A stretch of DNA of 64,000 bases from Streptomyces sp. F001 (GTDB lineage: Bacteria; Actinomycetota; Actinomycetes; Streptomycetales; Streptomycetaceae), in assembly GCF_004187715.1 (NCBI RefSeq), contig NZ_QZWF01000001.1, positions 620,001 through 684,000 of the forward strand, given 5' to 3'. Shown piece after piece: positions 8,689-17,119 of this stretch. Within the stretch, counting starts at the first letter, position 1, and every line of letters begins with the position of its first letter. A program made the position numbers and the translations under genes. The notes beneath the pieces are model-generated. The model did not search any database. It was not told the DNA's origin and saw only the letters and a program-made list of their open reading frames with translations.

Positions 8689-8840
8689 CGCCCCAGGTTA
8701 CTGGGGCGTTCGGGACGGTTGGGGCGCCGCCCGTCGGCTCGGGGCCACGATCGGGTGACGAACCGCGTGGCGGCTGAACCGGGGCCGGTCGCGGCCCGTA
8801 CTGCTGGACATCACATGACGACCGTGGAAGGGAACCCCAG

Positions 8841-9254
8841 ATGGCCAGCGAATCGCTTCACTCCGGGTCGGGACCGGCCCGCCGTACCGTGATCGCGGCG
8901 GCCGGGGCGGCGGGGCTCGCCGTCGCGCTGACCGCGTGCGGGTCGGGCGACGACTCGTCCGGATCCGGTTCCGGCACCGTCCTCGGCAAGACCTCCGACA
9001 TCCCCGAGGGCGGCGGGAAGGTCTTCGGCGGCGTGGTGGTCACCCAGCCGGCGGCGGGCGAATTCAAGGCGTTCTCCTCCAAGTGCACCCATCAGGGCTG
9101 TGCGGTGAAGGACGTCAAGGACGGGGTCATCATCTGCCCCTGTCACGACAGCCGGTTCTCCGCGACCGACGGCAGCGTGCAGAAAGGTCCGGCGACCCAG
9201 CCGTTGTCCGCCGAGGAGATCACCGTGGAGGGGGACGAGATCAGGATGGCGTGA
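8841..9254 (+). CDS. Rieske [2Fe-2S] protein, probable Tat-exported lipoprotein
   Basis: A 137-residue protein. Residues 14-34 form a signal with paired arginines (ARRTVIAAAGAAG) followed by LTAC, so it could be Tat-exported and lipidated at Cys33. After a Ser/Gly linker the Rieske fold carries both cluster motifs, CTHQGC and CPCHDSRF, giving the two Cys and two His ligands. It is much shorter than the Rieske subunit of the bc1 complex and has no membrane anchor helix. It resembles the small stand-alone Streptomyces Rieske proteins of unknown electron-transfer role. GAAGGGA precedes the ATG. It converges on the next gene with a 3-bp gap. Confidence 0.93.
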   Translation: MASESLHSGSGPARRTVIAAAGAAGLAVALTACGSGDDSSGSGSGTVLGKTSDIPEGGGKVFGGVVVTQPAAGEFKAFSSKCTHQGCAVKDVKDGVIICPCHDSRFSATDGSVQKGPATQPLSAEEITVEGDEIRMA

Positions 9255-9257
9255 CGG

Positions 9258-9899
9258 TCAGCGCCGACGGGGTCGTTCGAAGCAGCCCAGCACCTCGTCG
9301 GTGGTCGCGAGGGTGGCGACCAGGGCGAGGGTGTGCCGGATCATCGCGGGGGTGTAGTCGGCGGGCACCCCCGCGATGGCGTCGGTCGGCACGACGGCCG
9401 TGTAACCGCGGTTCACGGCGTCGAAGACGGCGTTGGGGATCGCGACGTTGGCGGAGACGCCGGTGGCGATCAAGGTGCGGCAGCCGAGGTTGCGCAGCAG
9501 CGCGTCGACGTCGGTGCCCTGGATGGGCGACAGTCCGTGCAGCCGGCGTACGACGAAGTCCTCCTCGGCGACCTCGATCGGGGGTGCGACGCGCACCGCC
9601 GTGGTGCCGGACAGCTGCTGGACGGGGAGCCGTTCGGCGGCGTGGAACAGCCGGGCGTTGCGACTGGCGCCCCGTCCGTCGGGGCGGCGTTCGGCGAGGG
9701 CGTGGATCACCTGGATGCCGCTCTCGTGGGCGGCGGCCACCAGCCGCGCGATGTTGGCGAGGGCGCCCGAGGAGCGGGCCTGACGGGCGAGTTCGGGCAG
9801 TGCGCTGTCCGGGCCGACGACGCCCTGCTGGCACTCGACGGTGAGGAGCACGGTGACGGCGGGGTCGAGAAGTTCGCTGAGGTGCTCGTACGACGGCAT
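9258..9899 (-). CDS. Isochorismatase-fold protein lacking the catalytic triad
   Basis: A 213-residue cysteine-hydrolase-fold protein. Compared with the family Asp-Lys-Cys triad, the first motif reads LLTVECQQG (Glu22 in place of Asp), the second region reads VVRRLHGLSPIQGTD (no Lys at the expected place), and the nucleophile position in TGVSANVAI is Ala153. The fold is otherwise intact (GIQVIHAL, GTDVDALLRNLG, TAVVPTDAIAGV). It is therefore unlikely to hydrolyse by the standard mechanism. It diverges from a split-barrel gene across a short intergenic region with an inverted repeat. Fold assignment is firm; the role is unknown. Confidence 0.88.
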   Translation of the reverse strand: MPSYEHLSELLDPAVTVLLTVECQQGVVGPDSALPELARQARSSGALANIARLVAAAHESGIQVIHALAERRPDGRGASRNARLFHAAERLPVQQLSGTTAVRVAPPIEVAEEDFVVRRLHGLSPIQGTDVDALLRNLGCRTLIATGVSANVAIPNAVFDAVNRGYTAVVPTDAIAGVPADYTPAMIRHTLALVATLATTDEVLGCFERPRRR

Positions 9900-9972
9900 G
9901 GTTCCCCCTCGGTGTGGGAGCCGGTGAGGTCAGCCACCATTGCACGGGGACGCAAGAAGCTCCATTCTTTTT

Positions 9973-9987
9973 CTGACACATCGTCAG
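9973..9987. promoter_or_regulatory. Inverted repeat in divergent promoter region
   Basis: CTGAC-acatc-GTCAG is a perfect 5-bp inverted repeat with a 5-bp spacer. It sits between the divergent isochorismatase-fold gene and the split-barrel gene, 26 bp before the ATG of the latter. The position suits an operator controlling one or both genes. No regulator gene is adjacent other than the LysR gene at 10490-11398. Confidence 0.4.
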
Positions 9988-10012
9988 GTGTTGTTCTGTC
10001 GAGGGGAATCGC

Positions 10013-10480
10013 ATGACAGTCACTCAGCGCCGGGGCCGCAAGATCATGATGACGCCCGGTGAGCTGGACGAGTTCCTGACCAGCCAGCGCACGTGCCGGG
10101 TCGCCACGGTGTCGGCCGACGGCGCCCCCCACGTGAGCACGCTGTGGTTCGCCTGGGACGGCACCTCGATGTGGCTGTACTCCGTGGTGCGCAGCAAGCG
10201 GTGGGCCGATCTGCGGCGTGATCCGCGGGTGGCCGTCGTGGTCGACACGGGCGAGGAGTACGACGAACTGCGCGGTGTCGAGCTGTCCGGGACCGTCGAG
10301 TTCGTGGGCGAGATTCCGCGCACCGGCGAGCTGCGCGCCGAACTCGACGTTCCGGAGACGCTGTTCGCCCGCAAGAACTTCGGCCTGGAGGAGATGCCGC
10401 ACGACGGGCGACACGCGTGGGTGCGGCTGACGCCGGAGAAGATCGTCTCCTGGGACTTCCGCAAACTGGGGACGTTGTAG
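10013..10480 (+). CDS. Pyridoxamine 5'-phosphate oxidase-like split-barrel protein (F420/FMN class)
   Basis: A 155-residue PPOX-class flavin or F420-binding protein. The core reads ELDEFLTSQRTCRVATVSADGAPHVSTLWF, then SKRWADLRRDPRVAVVVDTGEEYDELRGVELSG, the pattern of F420-dependent split-barrel reductases. GAGGGG lies five to six bases before the ATG. It is convergent with the LysR gene at a 9-bp gap. The F420 versus FMN preference cannot be settled by reading; the basic SKRWADLRRD segment favours a phosphate-rich cofactor such as F420. The substrate is unknown. Confidence 0.88.
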   Translation: MTVTQRRGRKIMMTPGELDEFLTSQRTCRVATVSADGAPHVSTLWFAWDGTSMWLYSVVRSKRWADLRRDPRVAVVVDTGEEYDELRGVELSGTVEFVGEIPRTGELRAELDVPETLFARKNFGLEEMPHDGRHAWVRLTPEKIVSWDFRKLGTL

Positions 10481-10489
10481 GGCGCCTGC

Positions 10490-11398
10490 TCAGCTCGCGC
10501 CTACGCTCTCCCCCGCGGCCCGCAGTGCCTGCACCGCCGCCCGGATCGAAGGGCGGCGGTCGGCGTCCGCCCGCCAGACGACGTACACATGCCGGCGCAC
10601 CCGCTGCCTCAGCGGCACGGTGACGACCCCGGCCGGCATGGGATGGCGGCCCAGCAGCGGGGCGATGCACACGCCGAGACCGGCGGCGACCAGCCCGAGC
10701 TGGGTGTGCGTCTCGGCCGCGCGGTGGCCGACGATCGGCTCGATGCCCCGCGACCGCAGGGTGAACATCAGCCACTCGTGGCAGAACTCGCCCTCGCCCC
10801 AGGTGATCCACTCGTCCTCGGCGAACTCCCCGAGGTCCACCTCGTCACGGCCCGCGAGCGGATGGCCGGCCGGCATCGCCACATCGGCGGGATCGTCCAG
10901 GATCGGCGCCTTGACGAGACCGTCGGGCAGCGGCATCGGCTTGTTGTACCAGTCGAGGACGACCGCCAGGTCGAGGTCGCCGCGCACCACACCCCTGATC
11001 CCGTACTCCGGTTCCAGCTCGCAGGAGCGCAGCCGCAGCGCGGGGTGCGCGGCGCGCAGCGCGGCGAGCGCCGTGGGGAACAGTCCGCGCGCGGCGGTCG
11101 GGAACGCCGACAGCCGCAGTTCGCCCGCGACCTGTCCGCGCTGCGCCTCCAGGTCGGACTGGGCCAGTTCGACCTGCGACAGGATGCGCGCCGCGTGCTC
11201 GGCGAGCAGTCGCCCCGCGTCCGTGAGCCGCACGCCCCGCCCGTGTTTGGTGAGCAGCCGCTGGCCCACTTCCCGCTCCAGCTTGGCCAGTTGCTGCGAG
11301 ACGGCCGAGGTGGTGACGTGCAGGCCCTCGGCCGCTCCGCTCACCGATCCGTGCCGGGCGAGGGCGTCGAGGGTGCGCAGGCGGTCCAGACTCAACAT
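10490..11398 (-). CDS. LysR family transcriptional regulator
   Basis: A 302-residue LTTR. The N-terminal winged helix-turn-helix is LDRLRTLDALARHGSVSGAAEGLHVTTSAVSQQLAKLEREVG, and the effector domain starts near residue 90 (VAGELRLSAFPTA). It is divergent from a broken EamA transporter gene with 74 bp between the starts. LysR proteins usually regulate their divergent neighbour, so an export gene responding to its substrate is the likely original target. The effector is unknown. Confidence 0.92.
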   Translation of the reverse strand: MLSLDRLRTLDALARHGSVSGAAEGLHVTTSAVSQQLAKLEREVGQRLLTKHGRGVRLTDAGRLLAEHAARILSQVELAQSDLEAQRGQVAGELRLSAFPTAARGLFPTALAALRAAHPALRLRSCELEPEYGIRGVVRGDLDLAVVLDWYNKPMPLPDGLVKAPILDDPADVAMPAGHPLAGRDEVDLGEFAEDEWITWGEGEFCHEWLMFTLRSRGIEPIVGHRAAETHTQLGLVAAGLGVCIAPLLGRHPMPAGVVTVPLRQRVRRHVYVVWRADADRRPSIRAAVQALRAAGESVGAS

Positions 11399-11472
11399 GT
11401 AAGCAATGCTACGAGATACAGCGTGCGAAATCTCGATTGTGCTACGAGGTTTGCTCGCCCATCGTTGGTTCC

Positions 11473-12395
11473 ATGACCACCGCCACCACCACCCGCACGG
11501 CCGGCTGCGCCACCGCCCGCCCCCGCCGCACCCTCGACTGGCGGCTCCGCTTCGCCGCCCTCTCGCTGATCTGTGGTTTCAGCTCCTGTCGTCTTCATAG
11601 GTGGCACCGAGGCTAGCCCCCTCCAGTCACGCGCGGCGGCGGTTGGGCGGCACGGCGGTGCTCGCGGCGGCGATGATCGTGCAGCGGGAGCGGCTCCCGC
11701 GCGCGGCGCGCACCTGGGGGCATCTCACGGTGGCCGCCTTCCTGCTCAACGCGCTGCCCTTCTCCCTCTTCGCCTACGCCGAGCTGACGATTCCGTCCAC
11801 GCTCGCCGGCATCTGCAACGCCACGTCACCCCTGTGGGGCATGGCCCTGTCCCTGGTCGCCCTCTCCGAGGACCGGCCGACCCGGATCCGGGTCGCCGGC
11901 CTGGGCCTCGGTTTCCTCGGAGTGCTGACGGTGCTCGGCGCCTGGCAGGGCTTCACCGGCGTGGACGCCACCGGCACGGCGCTGGCCCTGCTGGCCTCAC
12001 TGAGCTACCCGATCGGCTGGATCTACGTCCGCCGCACCCTGGCGGGGTCGCGCGAGTCGCATCTGTCCCTCACCGGGGCCCAGTTGCTGCTCGCCACACT
12101 CCAACTGGCGGTCGTCACCCCGCTGTTCACCAGCCTGCCGGCCCGGTTCCCCGTCGTGCCGCTGCTCGCTGTCGCCGCCCTGGGCGCGCTCGGCACCGGT
12201 CTCGCCATGCTCGTCCAGTTCAGCCTCGTCGCCGAGGTCGGCCCGACCACGGCGCAGATGGTCACCTACTTCATCCCCGTCATCGCCACGGCCGCGGGCG
12301 TCGCGATCCTCGGCGAGTCGCTGACCTGGTCGACCCCGGTCGGCGCGGTGATCGTGCTGGCGGGGGCTGCGCTGACCCAGGTCCGGCGGGCCTGA
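11473..12395 (+). pseudogene. EamA (DMT) transporter gene, frame-disrupted near its 5' end
   Basis: The first 34 codons (MTTATTTRTAGCATA to FAALSLI) and the segment from GGTAVLAAAMIVQ to the stop at 12395 are both good EamA sequence and together would give about 305 residues with ten membrane helices. Between about 11570 and 11660 the coding text hops through other frames: ICGF, then GTEASPLQ in another frame, then RLGGTAVLAAA in a third. A TAG closes the initial frame at 11596-11598. Several small indels are needed to restore it. The remainder reads normally through NATSPLWGMALSLVAL and the second EamA repeat. It is either a pseudogene or local sequence error. Confidence 0.8.
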
Positions 12396-12410
12396 ACCGC
12401 TCCCCTACGG

Positions 12411-12743
12411 TCACTCGGCCGGCGTGCCGATCCGCAGGCGGTTGCCGTCCGGATCGCGCAGCTCGATCTCGCGCGCCCAGGGAGCGTCGGCCACCTGCAC
12501 CCCGAACTCGGCGGCGACCGCGTCGACATCGGCAACTCTCAGGTACACCAGCGTGTCCGGCCGGGCGTCCCCGGCGTGCTCGGACAGGAACAGCCGCATC
12601 CGGCCGCGCGCGACCTCGACGAACGCCGGCAGCCCCGGCTCGAAGCGGTGTTCCCACTGCTTACCGAAGCCCAGGCGCTCGTACCAGCGGACCGCTGCTG
12701 CGGCGTCGGCCACGTGCAAGATCGGGATGATTTCCTCGTCCAT
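12411..12743 (-). CDS. Glyoxalase/bleomycin-resistance-fold protein
   Basis: A 110-residue vicinal-oxygen-chelate protein. MDEEIIPILHVADAAAAVRWYERLGF is the first beta-alpha-beta-beta-beta unit and DPDGNRLRIGTPAE the conserved end of the second. Small members bind and sequester drugs or act as metal-dependent lyases and dioxygenases. The start at 12743 is chosen because the family begins here; a longer start at 12785 would add residues that do not match the fold. It lies 41 bp downstream of the MocR gene on the same strand, so it may be read through from it. Confidence 0.85.
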   Translation of the reverse strand: MDEEIIPILHVADAAAAVRWYERLGFGKQWEHRFEPGLPAFVEVARGRMRLFLSEHAGDARPDTLVYLRVADVDAVAAEFGVQVADAPWAREIELRDPDGNRLRIGTPAE

Positions 12744-12784
12744 GGCGCCATGGTTCCAGTCGCCACTGACAACGCCGAGATGCA

Positions 12785-14116
12785 CTAGACATACCTACGC
12801 ACCGGCGCCGGTCCCACCGCTGAGGTGATCGCGTCGGCCAGTGGGCCGGCCTCGTCCGCGGTCAGTGTGGCGACGGTGACCCGGATGCCGGGCGGGGCGC
12901 TCATCCGGAAGCGGGCGCCGGGGGCAACCGCCCAGCCGGCGTGCAGCAGACGGGCGACGGCTCCCGTCTCGTCGGGCACCGGAATCCACACGTTCAGGCC
13001 GCTGCGCCCGTACGCCGCGACGCCACGCCGTGCGAGCTCGCCGATCAGGGCGTCCCGGCGCCGCCCGTACGCCGCCGCGACCGCCGGCGCGTCCACCGCG
13101 CCGTCGGCCCACAGCCGTGCCACCGCCCGCTGGGTGATCCGGCTGACCCAGCCGGGCCCCAGCCGCTGCCGCCCGCGGACCCGGTCCAGCGTCATCTCGT
13201 CCCCGGTGAGCACGGCAAGCCGCAGGTCGGGGCCGTACGCCTTGGCCGCCGAACGGACGAAGGCCCAGTGGGCGGTGACGCCTGCCAGGGGGTGCAGCGG
13301 CAGGTCGACGATCCCGTGCCCGTGGTCGTCTTCGATCAGCAGGATCGCCGGGTGCCGGCGGAGCACGGAGCGCAGGGCACGCGCGCGGGCAGGGCTCACC
13401 ACGGCTCCGGTGGGGTTCTGGGCGCGGTCCGTGACGATCAGGGCCCGCGCTCCCGCCGACAGGGCGCGCTCCACGTCGTCGGGGAGCGGTCCGTCGTCGT
13501 CGAGGCGGACCGGCACCGTGCGCAGGCCGAGGGCGGGGACGAGGTCGAGCAGGCTGCCCCAGCCGGGGTCCTCGACGGCGACGGTGTCCCCGGGCTTGAG
13601 GTGCACGGCGACGACCCGCTCGATGGCGTCCAGCGAGCCGGAGGTGACGACGACGGGCCCGTCCGGCACTCCCGCGGCGTCCAGGTCGGCCCGGGCGATG
13701 CGGGCCAGCTCGGGTTCCACGGGTGCGTCGCCGTAGAGCACCGGCTCCCGGTCCGCCTGAGCGGCCGCCGCGGCGAACGCCGCCGCCAGCGAGGGCAGCA
13801 GCGCCGGGTCCGGATTGCCGGCGGACAGGTCGCGCACGCCCTCTGGTACGTCCACGCGGATGTCGTCGCGCCCGGTGGTGGCCGGCTTGGGCCGCACCCG
13901 GCTGCCCCGGCGCCCGGCGGTCTCGATGACCCCGCGCTCGCGCAGGATCCGGTAGGCGGCGGCGACGGTGTTGGGGTTCACGCCGAGCCGGGACGCCAAC
14001 TCCCGCATGGGCGGAAGCAGTTGCCCCGGGACCAGGGCGCCGGCACCCACCGCGCGCTCGACGCTCGCGGAAATCTCTGCTGCACCCCGACCCTCGATCG
14101 GATAGTCTCCTAGCAC
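12785..14116 (-). CDS. MocR-type (GntR HTH plus aminotransferase) regulator
   Basis: A 443-residue fusion. Residues 10-80 are a GntR-family winged helix-turn-helix (LPPMRELASRLGVNPNTVAAAYRILRERG). The rest is a fold-type-I aminotransferase-like domain with the PLP Lys in SAAKAYGPDLRL near residue 290. MocR regulators often control vitamin B6 or PLP-linked genes. It diverges from a PPOX-family gene, with the two starts only 23 bp apart around a perfect palindrome, so the neighbour is a likely target. The GTG at 14116 has no leader Shine-Dalgarno and may be leaderless. Confidence 0.92.
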   Translation of the reverse strand: MLGDYPIEGRGAAEISASVERAVGAGALVPGQLLPPMRELASRLGVNPNTVAAAYRILRERGVIETAGRRGSRVRPKPATTGRDDIRVDVPEGVRDLSAGNPDPALLPSLAAAFAAAAAQADREPVLYGDAPVEPELARIARADLDAAGVPDGPVVVTSGSLDAIERVVAVHLKPGDTVAVEDPGWGSLLDLVPALGLRTVPVRLDDDGPLPDDVERALSAGARALIVTDRAQNPTGAVVSPARARALRSVLRRHPAILLIEDDHGHGIVDLPLHPLAGVTAHWAFVRSAAKAYGPDLRLAVLTGDEMTLDRVRGRQRLGPGWVSRITQRAVARLWADGAVDAPAVAAAYGRRRDALIGELARRGVAAYGRSGLNVWIPVPDETGAVARLLHAGWAVAPGARFRMSAPPGIRVTVATLTADEAGPLADAITSAVGPAPVRRYV

Positions 14117-14127
14117 AAAACCAAGTA

Positions 14128-14139
14128 TGCACTAGTGCA
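14128..14139. promoter_or_regulatory. Candidate MocR operator, perfect 12-bp palindrome
   Basis: TGCACTAGTGCA is fully self-complementary. It lies in the 23-bp gap between the divergent MocR start (14116) and the split-barrel gene start (14140 or 14152). A regulator bound here would block both transcripts, consistent with autoregulation and control of the neighbour. Confidence 0.5.
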
Positions 14140-14850
14140 ATGGAGAACGCCATGCGGGGAACCCAGAACACGCCGTCGCAGGCCTCGTACACCGCCACCG
14201 ACCGCACGGTTCCCACCCGCGCCGCGCACAAGGCCTCGTACGACAAGGACGTGGTGCACGCGATACTCGACGAGGGCTACGTCTGCCACCTCGGCTTCGT
14301 CCGCGACGGGGCGCCGGTCGTGCTGCCCACCCTGTACGGCAGGGTCGGCGAGCGGCTCTATGTGCACGGCTCGACCGGCTCGCGCCCGCTGCGGATGGCG
14401 GGTCAGGCCGATCCGGGCCTTGCGGTGTGCCTGACGGTCACGCATGTCGACGCGCTGATCCTGGCCCGCTCGGCCTTCCACCACTCGATCAACTACCGCT
14501 CCGTGGTGGTGCACGGCATCGCCCACGACGTCACCGACCCCGACGAGAAGCGCCAGGCCCTGGACGCGCTCGTCGACCACGTGGTGCCGGGCCGGTCGCA
14601 GGACTCGCGGCCCGCCAACGCCAAGGAGTTCGCCGCCACCGCCGTGCTCCGCCTCGACCTCGACGAGGTCTCCGCCAAGATCCGCACGGGCGGTGTCAAC
14701 GACGAGCCCGAGGACCTCGCCCTTCCGCACTGGGCCGGCGTCGTCCCGCTGCGCAAGGGCTACGAAACCCCGGTCGGCGACCCGGACCTGGCCCCCGGCA
14801 CCGAACTCCCGGACTATCTGGTGGCCGACCGGGCCTGCCGCCAGGCGTGA
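14140..14850 (+). CDS. PPOX-family (flavin split-barrel) protein
   Basis: A 236-residue protein of the pyridoxamine 5'-phosphate oxidase-related group. The core reads DEGYVCHLGFVRDGAPVVLPTLYGRVGERLYVHGSTGS and FHHSINYRSVVVHG, the latter an FMN phosphate-binding type segment. A second start at 14152 has GGAGA seven bases upstream and may be the real one. It is divergent from a MocR regulator with a palindrome between, suggesting PLP-responsive expression. The exact reaction is unknown. It is longer than the split-barrel protein at 10013 and only distantly like it. Confidence 0.87.
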   Translation: MENAMRGTQNTPSQASYTATDRTVPTRAAHKASYDKDVVHAILDEGYVCHLGFVRDGAPVVLPTLYGRVGERLYVHGSTGSRPLRMAGQADPGLAVCLTVTHVDALILARSAFHHSINYRSVVVHGIAHDVTDPDEKRQALDALVDHVVPGRSQDSRPANAKEFAATAVLRLDLDEVSAKIRTGGVNDEPEDLALPHWAGVVPLRKGYETPVGDPDLAPGTELPDYLVADRACRQA

Positions 14851-14893
14851 CCCGCGGGGCGGGCGCGCACCGGGACAGGCCCTGGGCCGTCCG

Positions 14894-15856
14894 TCACCCG
14901 AGCGCCCGCTCCTCCCGTACCGCCCGTGCCCCGCGCGTTTCGGTCACCGCGAGTCCCGCGACCGCGCCGAGCATCAGCAGGGTGCCGGTCAGTGTGGCGG
15001 TAGTGAGGTGTTCGCCGAGCAGAGCGACGGCGAGGACCGCTGCGCTGACCGGCTCGAGGAGCATGATCACGGACACGGTGGCCGACCGTACGACGGCCGC
15101 GCCCGCGAAGTACAGGGCGTACGCGAGCGCCGTGGGAACCGCAGCGATGTACGCCACGAGCCAGAGCAGCCGGACCGGTTCGGCAGTGTGCGGCACGAGC
15201 CCCTCGGCGAGCGCGAAGGGCAGCAGGCACAGGGTGGTGACCGCGAACGCCCACACGGTCGTACGGGAGGCGTCCGCCCCGCCGTCACGGCCCCAGTAGC
15301 GGGTGAGCAGGGTCATCGCCGAGTAGCCGGCGGCGGACAGCAGCGCGAGCGCGACGCCCCACGGCCGTACGGCCGTGTCCCCGCCGCCGAGCACGAGCAC
15401 CCCGAGCCCGGTGAGCGCGCCGGCCACGGCCATGAGGCCGGCGCGGCCGAGCCGCTCCCCCATGGTCAGCCGTGCGCCGAGCGCGATGAGCACGGGACCG
15501 GCGCCGAGGGTGACCACGGTCGCGACGGCGAGACCGGTGGCGGACACGGCGGCGAAGTAGGCCGTCTGGAACACCGCGAGACCGAGGCCGGTGGCACCGA
15601 TCCGCAGCGCCTTGCGGGCAAGGGGCTCGGGGACGGGGGTCGTCCGGGTACGCGGGCGCAGCGGGCGGGCGGCGAGCAGCAGGACCAGTCCGGCCGCACA
15701 GCGCCAGAAGGACAGGGCGACGGAGCCCATGTCGCTGGTCCGGTAGACCAGCGAGGCGGCCGCGCCCGCGGTGCCCCAGGCGGCACCGGCGACGATCAGA
15801 TACAAAAGGCCTCGCCCGACGGGCAGGCCGGAGACAGCAGGGGACGCAGTGAACAC
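14894..15856 (-). CDS. EamA family (DMT) transporter
   Basis: A 320-residue integral membrane protein with ten predicted helices as two EamA repeats, the second ending [25 protein letters not shown]. Typical features are [20 protein letters not shown] near the N-terminus and [29 protein letters not shown] in the second repeat. GGAGAG is five bases before the GTG at 15856; an upstream TTG (15871) would add five residues but is too close to the same site. It is probably an exporter of amino acids or other metabolites. It is followed on the same strand by another EamA gene upstream at 16043-17047, so two exporters lie in tandem. Confidence 0.9.
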   Translation of the reverse strand: MFTASPAVSGLPVGRGLLYLIVAGAAWGTAGAAASLVYRTSDMGSVALSFWRCAAGLVLLLAARPLRPRTRTTPVPEPLARKALRIGATGLGLAVFQTAYFAAVSATGLAVATVVTLGAGPVLIALGARLTMGERLGRAGLMAVAGALTGLGVLVLGGGDTAVRPWGVALALLSAAGYSAMTLLTRYWGRDGGADASRTTVWAFAVTTLCLLPFALAEGLVPHTAEPVRLLWLVAYIAAVPTALAYALYFAGAAVVRSATVSVIMLLEPVSAAVLAVALLGEHLTTATLTGTLLMLGAVAGLAVTETRGARAVREERALG

Positions 15857-16042
15857 GTGTTCTCTCCGCAAATGCGCAGAATTGCGCGGAAGTTCGGGGA
15901 CCGCCGCTCAGCGGGGTCGCGGACGTCTTCCGCGGGCAGCACCGTTCCGCCCGGCGAGATGCCGCGGGGCGTGTGGTCCTGAGGCCCGCCTCAGGCGGCC
16001 GGAGGCGGAAGAACGAGTGCGTCCGAATGCATGGTCAGCACC

Positions 16043-17047
16043 TTATGCCGCTGTTCCGCGGGCCGACAACTCGCGTTCGGGCCCGCCGCCGGCGACCGGC
16101 TCGGCGGAGCCCTTCGCGGGCGTCGACGACTGCGCGATGAACGCCCCCACCAGGACCACCGCACCGCCGACGATCTGCGGCGCCGACAGGTGCTCGCCGA
16201 GCAGGACCCAGGCCAGCACGGTCGCGATGACCGCCTCCAGGCAGGCCACCACGCCGGCCACCTGCGGCGAGAGCCGGCGCACGGAGAGCACGCCGGTGAC
16301 GTACGCGACGACGGTCGCGACGAGCACGATCCAGGCCAGCAGCAGCACAGCCGGGACCGCGGTGCCGTCCATGTGCGCGGCGCCCCCGAGCAGCGACCAG
16401 TCCATGGTCCAGGGGCGCGCGACGACGGTCAGCACTCCGGCGCCGATCAGCAGGCCGTAGGCGATGACGCCGAGCGGGTCCGGTGCGTCGGCGCCGGAGT
16501 CGCTGCCCTGGTCGGACAGGACGAAGTAGCCGACCTGGCAGCAGGCGGCGCCGAGCGCGAGGAGCAGTCCGAGGGCGTCGAAGCCGAGCCCGGACCACAC
16601 CTCGACGACACAGGCGAGGCCACCGACCGCGAGGACCACGCCCAGCGCCGCGGCACGCGTCACCGGCCGCCGTTGCACGAACCGCACCCAGCCGAGGACG
16701 AGAGCGGGCGCGAGGTACTCGACGAGCAGCGCGACCCCGACCGGGATACGGGAGATGGCAGCGAAGTAGCAGGCCTGCACACCGGCGACGGCGAGCAGTC
16801 CGAACCCGGCGAGCAGCGCGGGGCGGCGGCGCAGCAGCGCCCGGTGGCGCACGGCGAGCGGCAGCATCACCAGGGCCGCGCCCGCCACCCGCAGCCACAC
16901 CACGTGCAGCGGGTCGAGGCCCGCCTCGATCAGTGGTTTGGCCGCGACCCCGGAACCTCCGAAGGCGACCGCCGACCCGAGCGCGAGCGAGAGCCCGACG
17001 CTCTTGCCGCGGCTGCCCTGACTGCTGACTGACGTATGCACCGGCAC
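16043..17047 (-). CDS. EamA family (DMT) transporter, RhtA-like
   Basis: A 334-residue membrane protein. The first repeat starts LSLALGSAVAFGGSGVAAKPLIEAGL and the second ends VVACLEAVIATVLAWVLLGEHLSAPQIVGGAVVLVGAFI, the usual pattern of ten helices. The C-terminus is a short hydrophilic tail with repeated Ala and Glu. Similar proteins export threonine or homoserine, but substrate specificity cannot be inferred from sequence alone. The start is a GTG with no clear ribosome-binding site. It is unrelated in detail to the EamA gene at 14894, so the pair is not a recent duplication. Confidence 0.88.
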   Translation of the reverse strand: MPVHTSVSSQGSRGKSVGLSLALGSAVAFGGSGVAAKPLIEAGLDPLHVVWLRVAGAALVMLPLAVRHRALLRRRPALLAGFGLLAVAGVQACYFAAISRIPVGVALLVEYLAPALVLGWVRFVQRRPVTRAAALGVVLAVGGLACVVEVWSGLGFDALGLLLALGAACCQVGYFVLSDQGSDSGADAPDPLGVIAYGLLIGAGVLTVVARPWTMDWSLLGGAAHMDGTAVPAVLLLAWIVLVATVVAYVTGVLSVRRLSPQVAGVVACLEAVIATVLAWVLLGEHLSAPQIVGGAVVLVGAFIAQSSTPAKGSAEPVAGGGPERELSARGTAA

Positions 17048-17119
17048 ATGATGACAGGCGATGACATGAGCGTCACCCCCTATGACACCTGTCTCATCGG
17101 CTGGACGCCGAGCGCCGCG

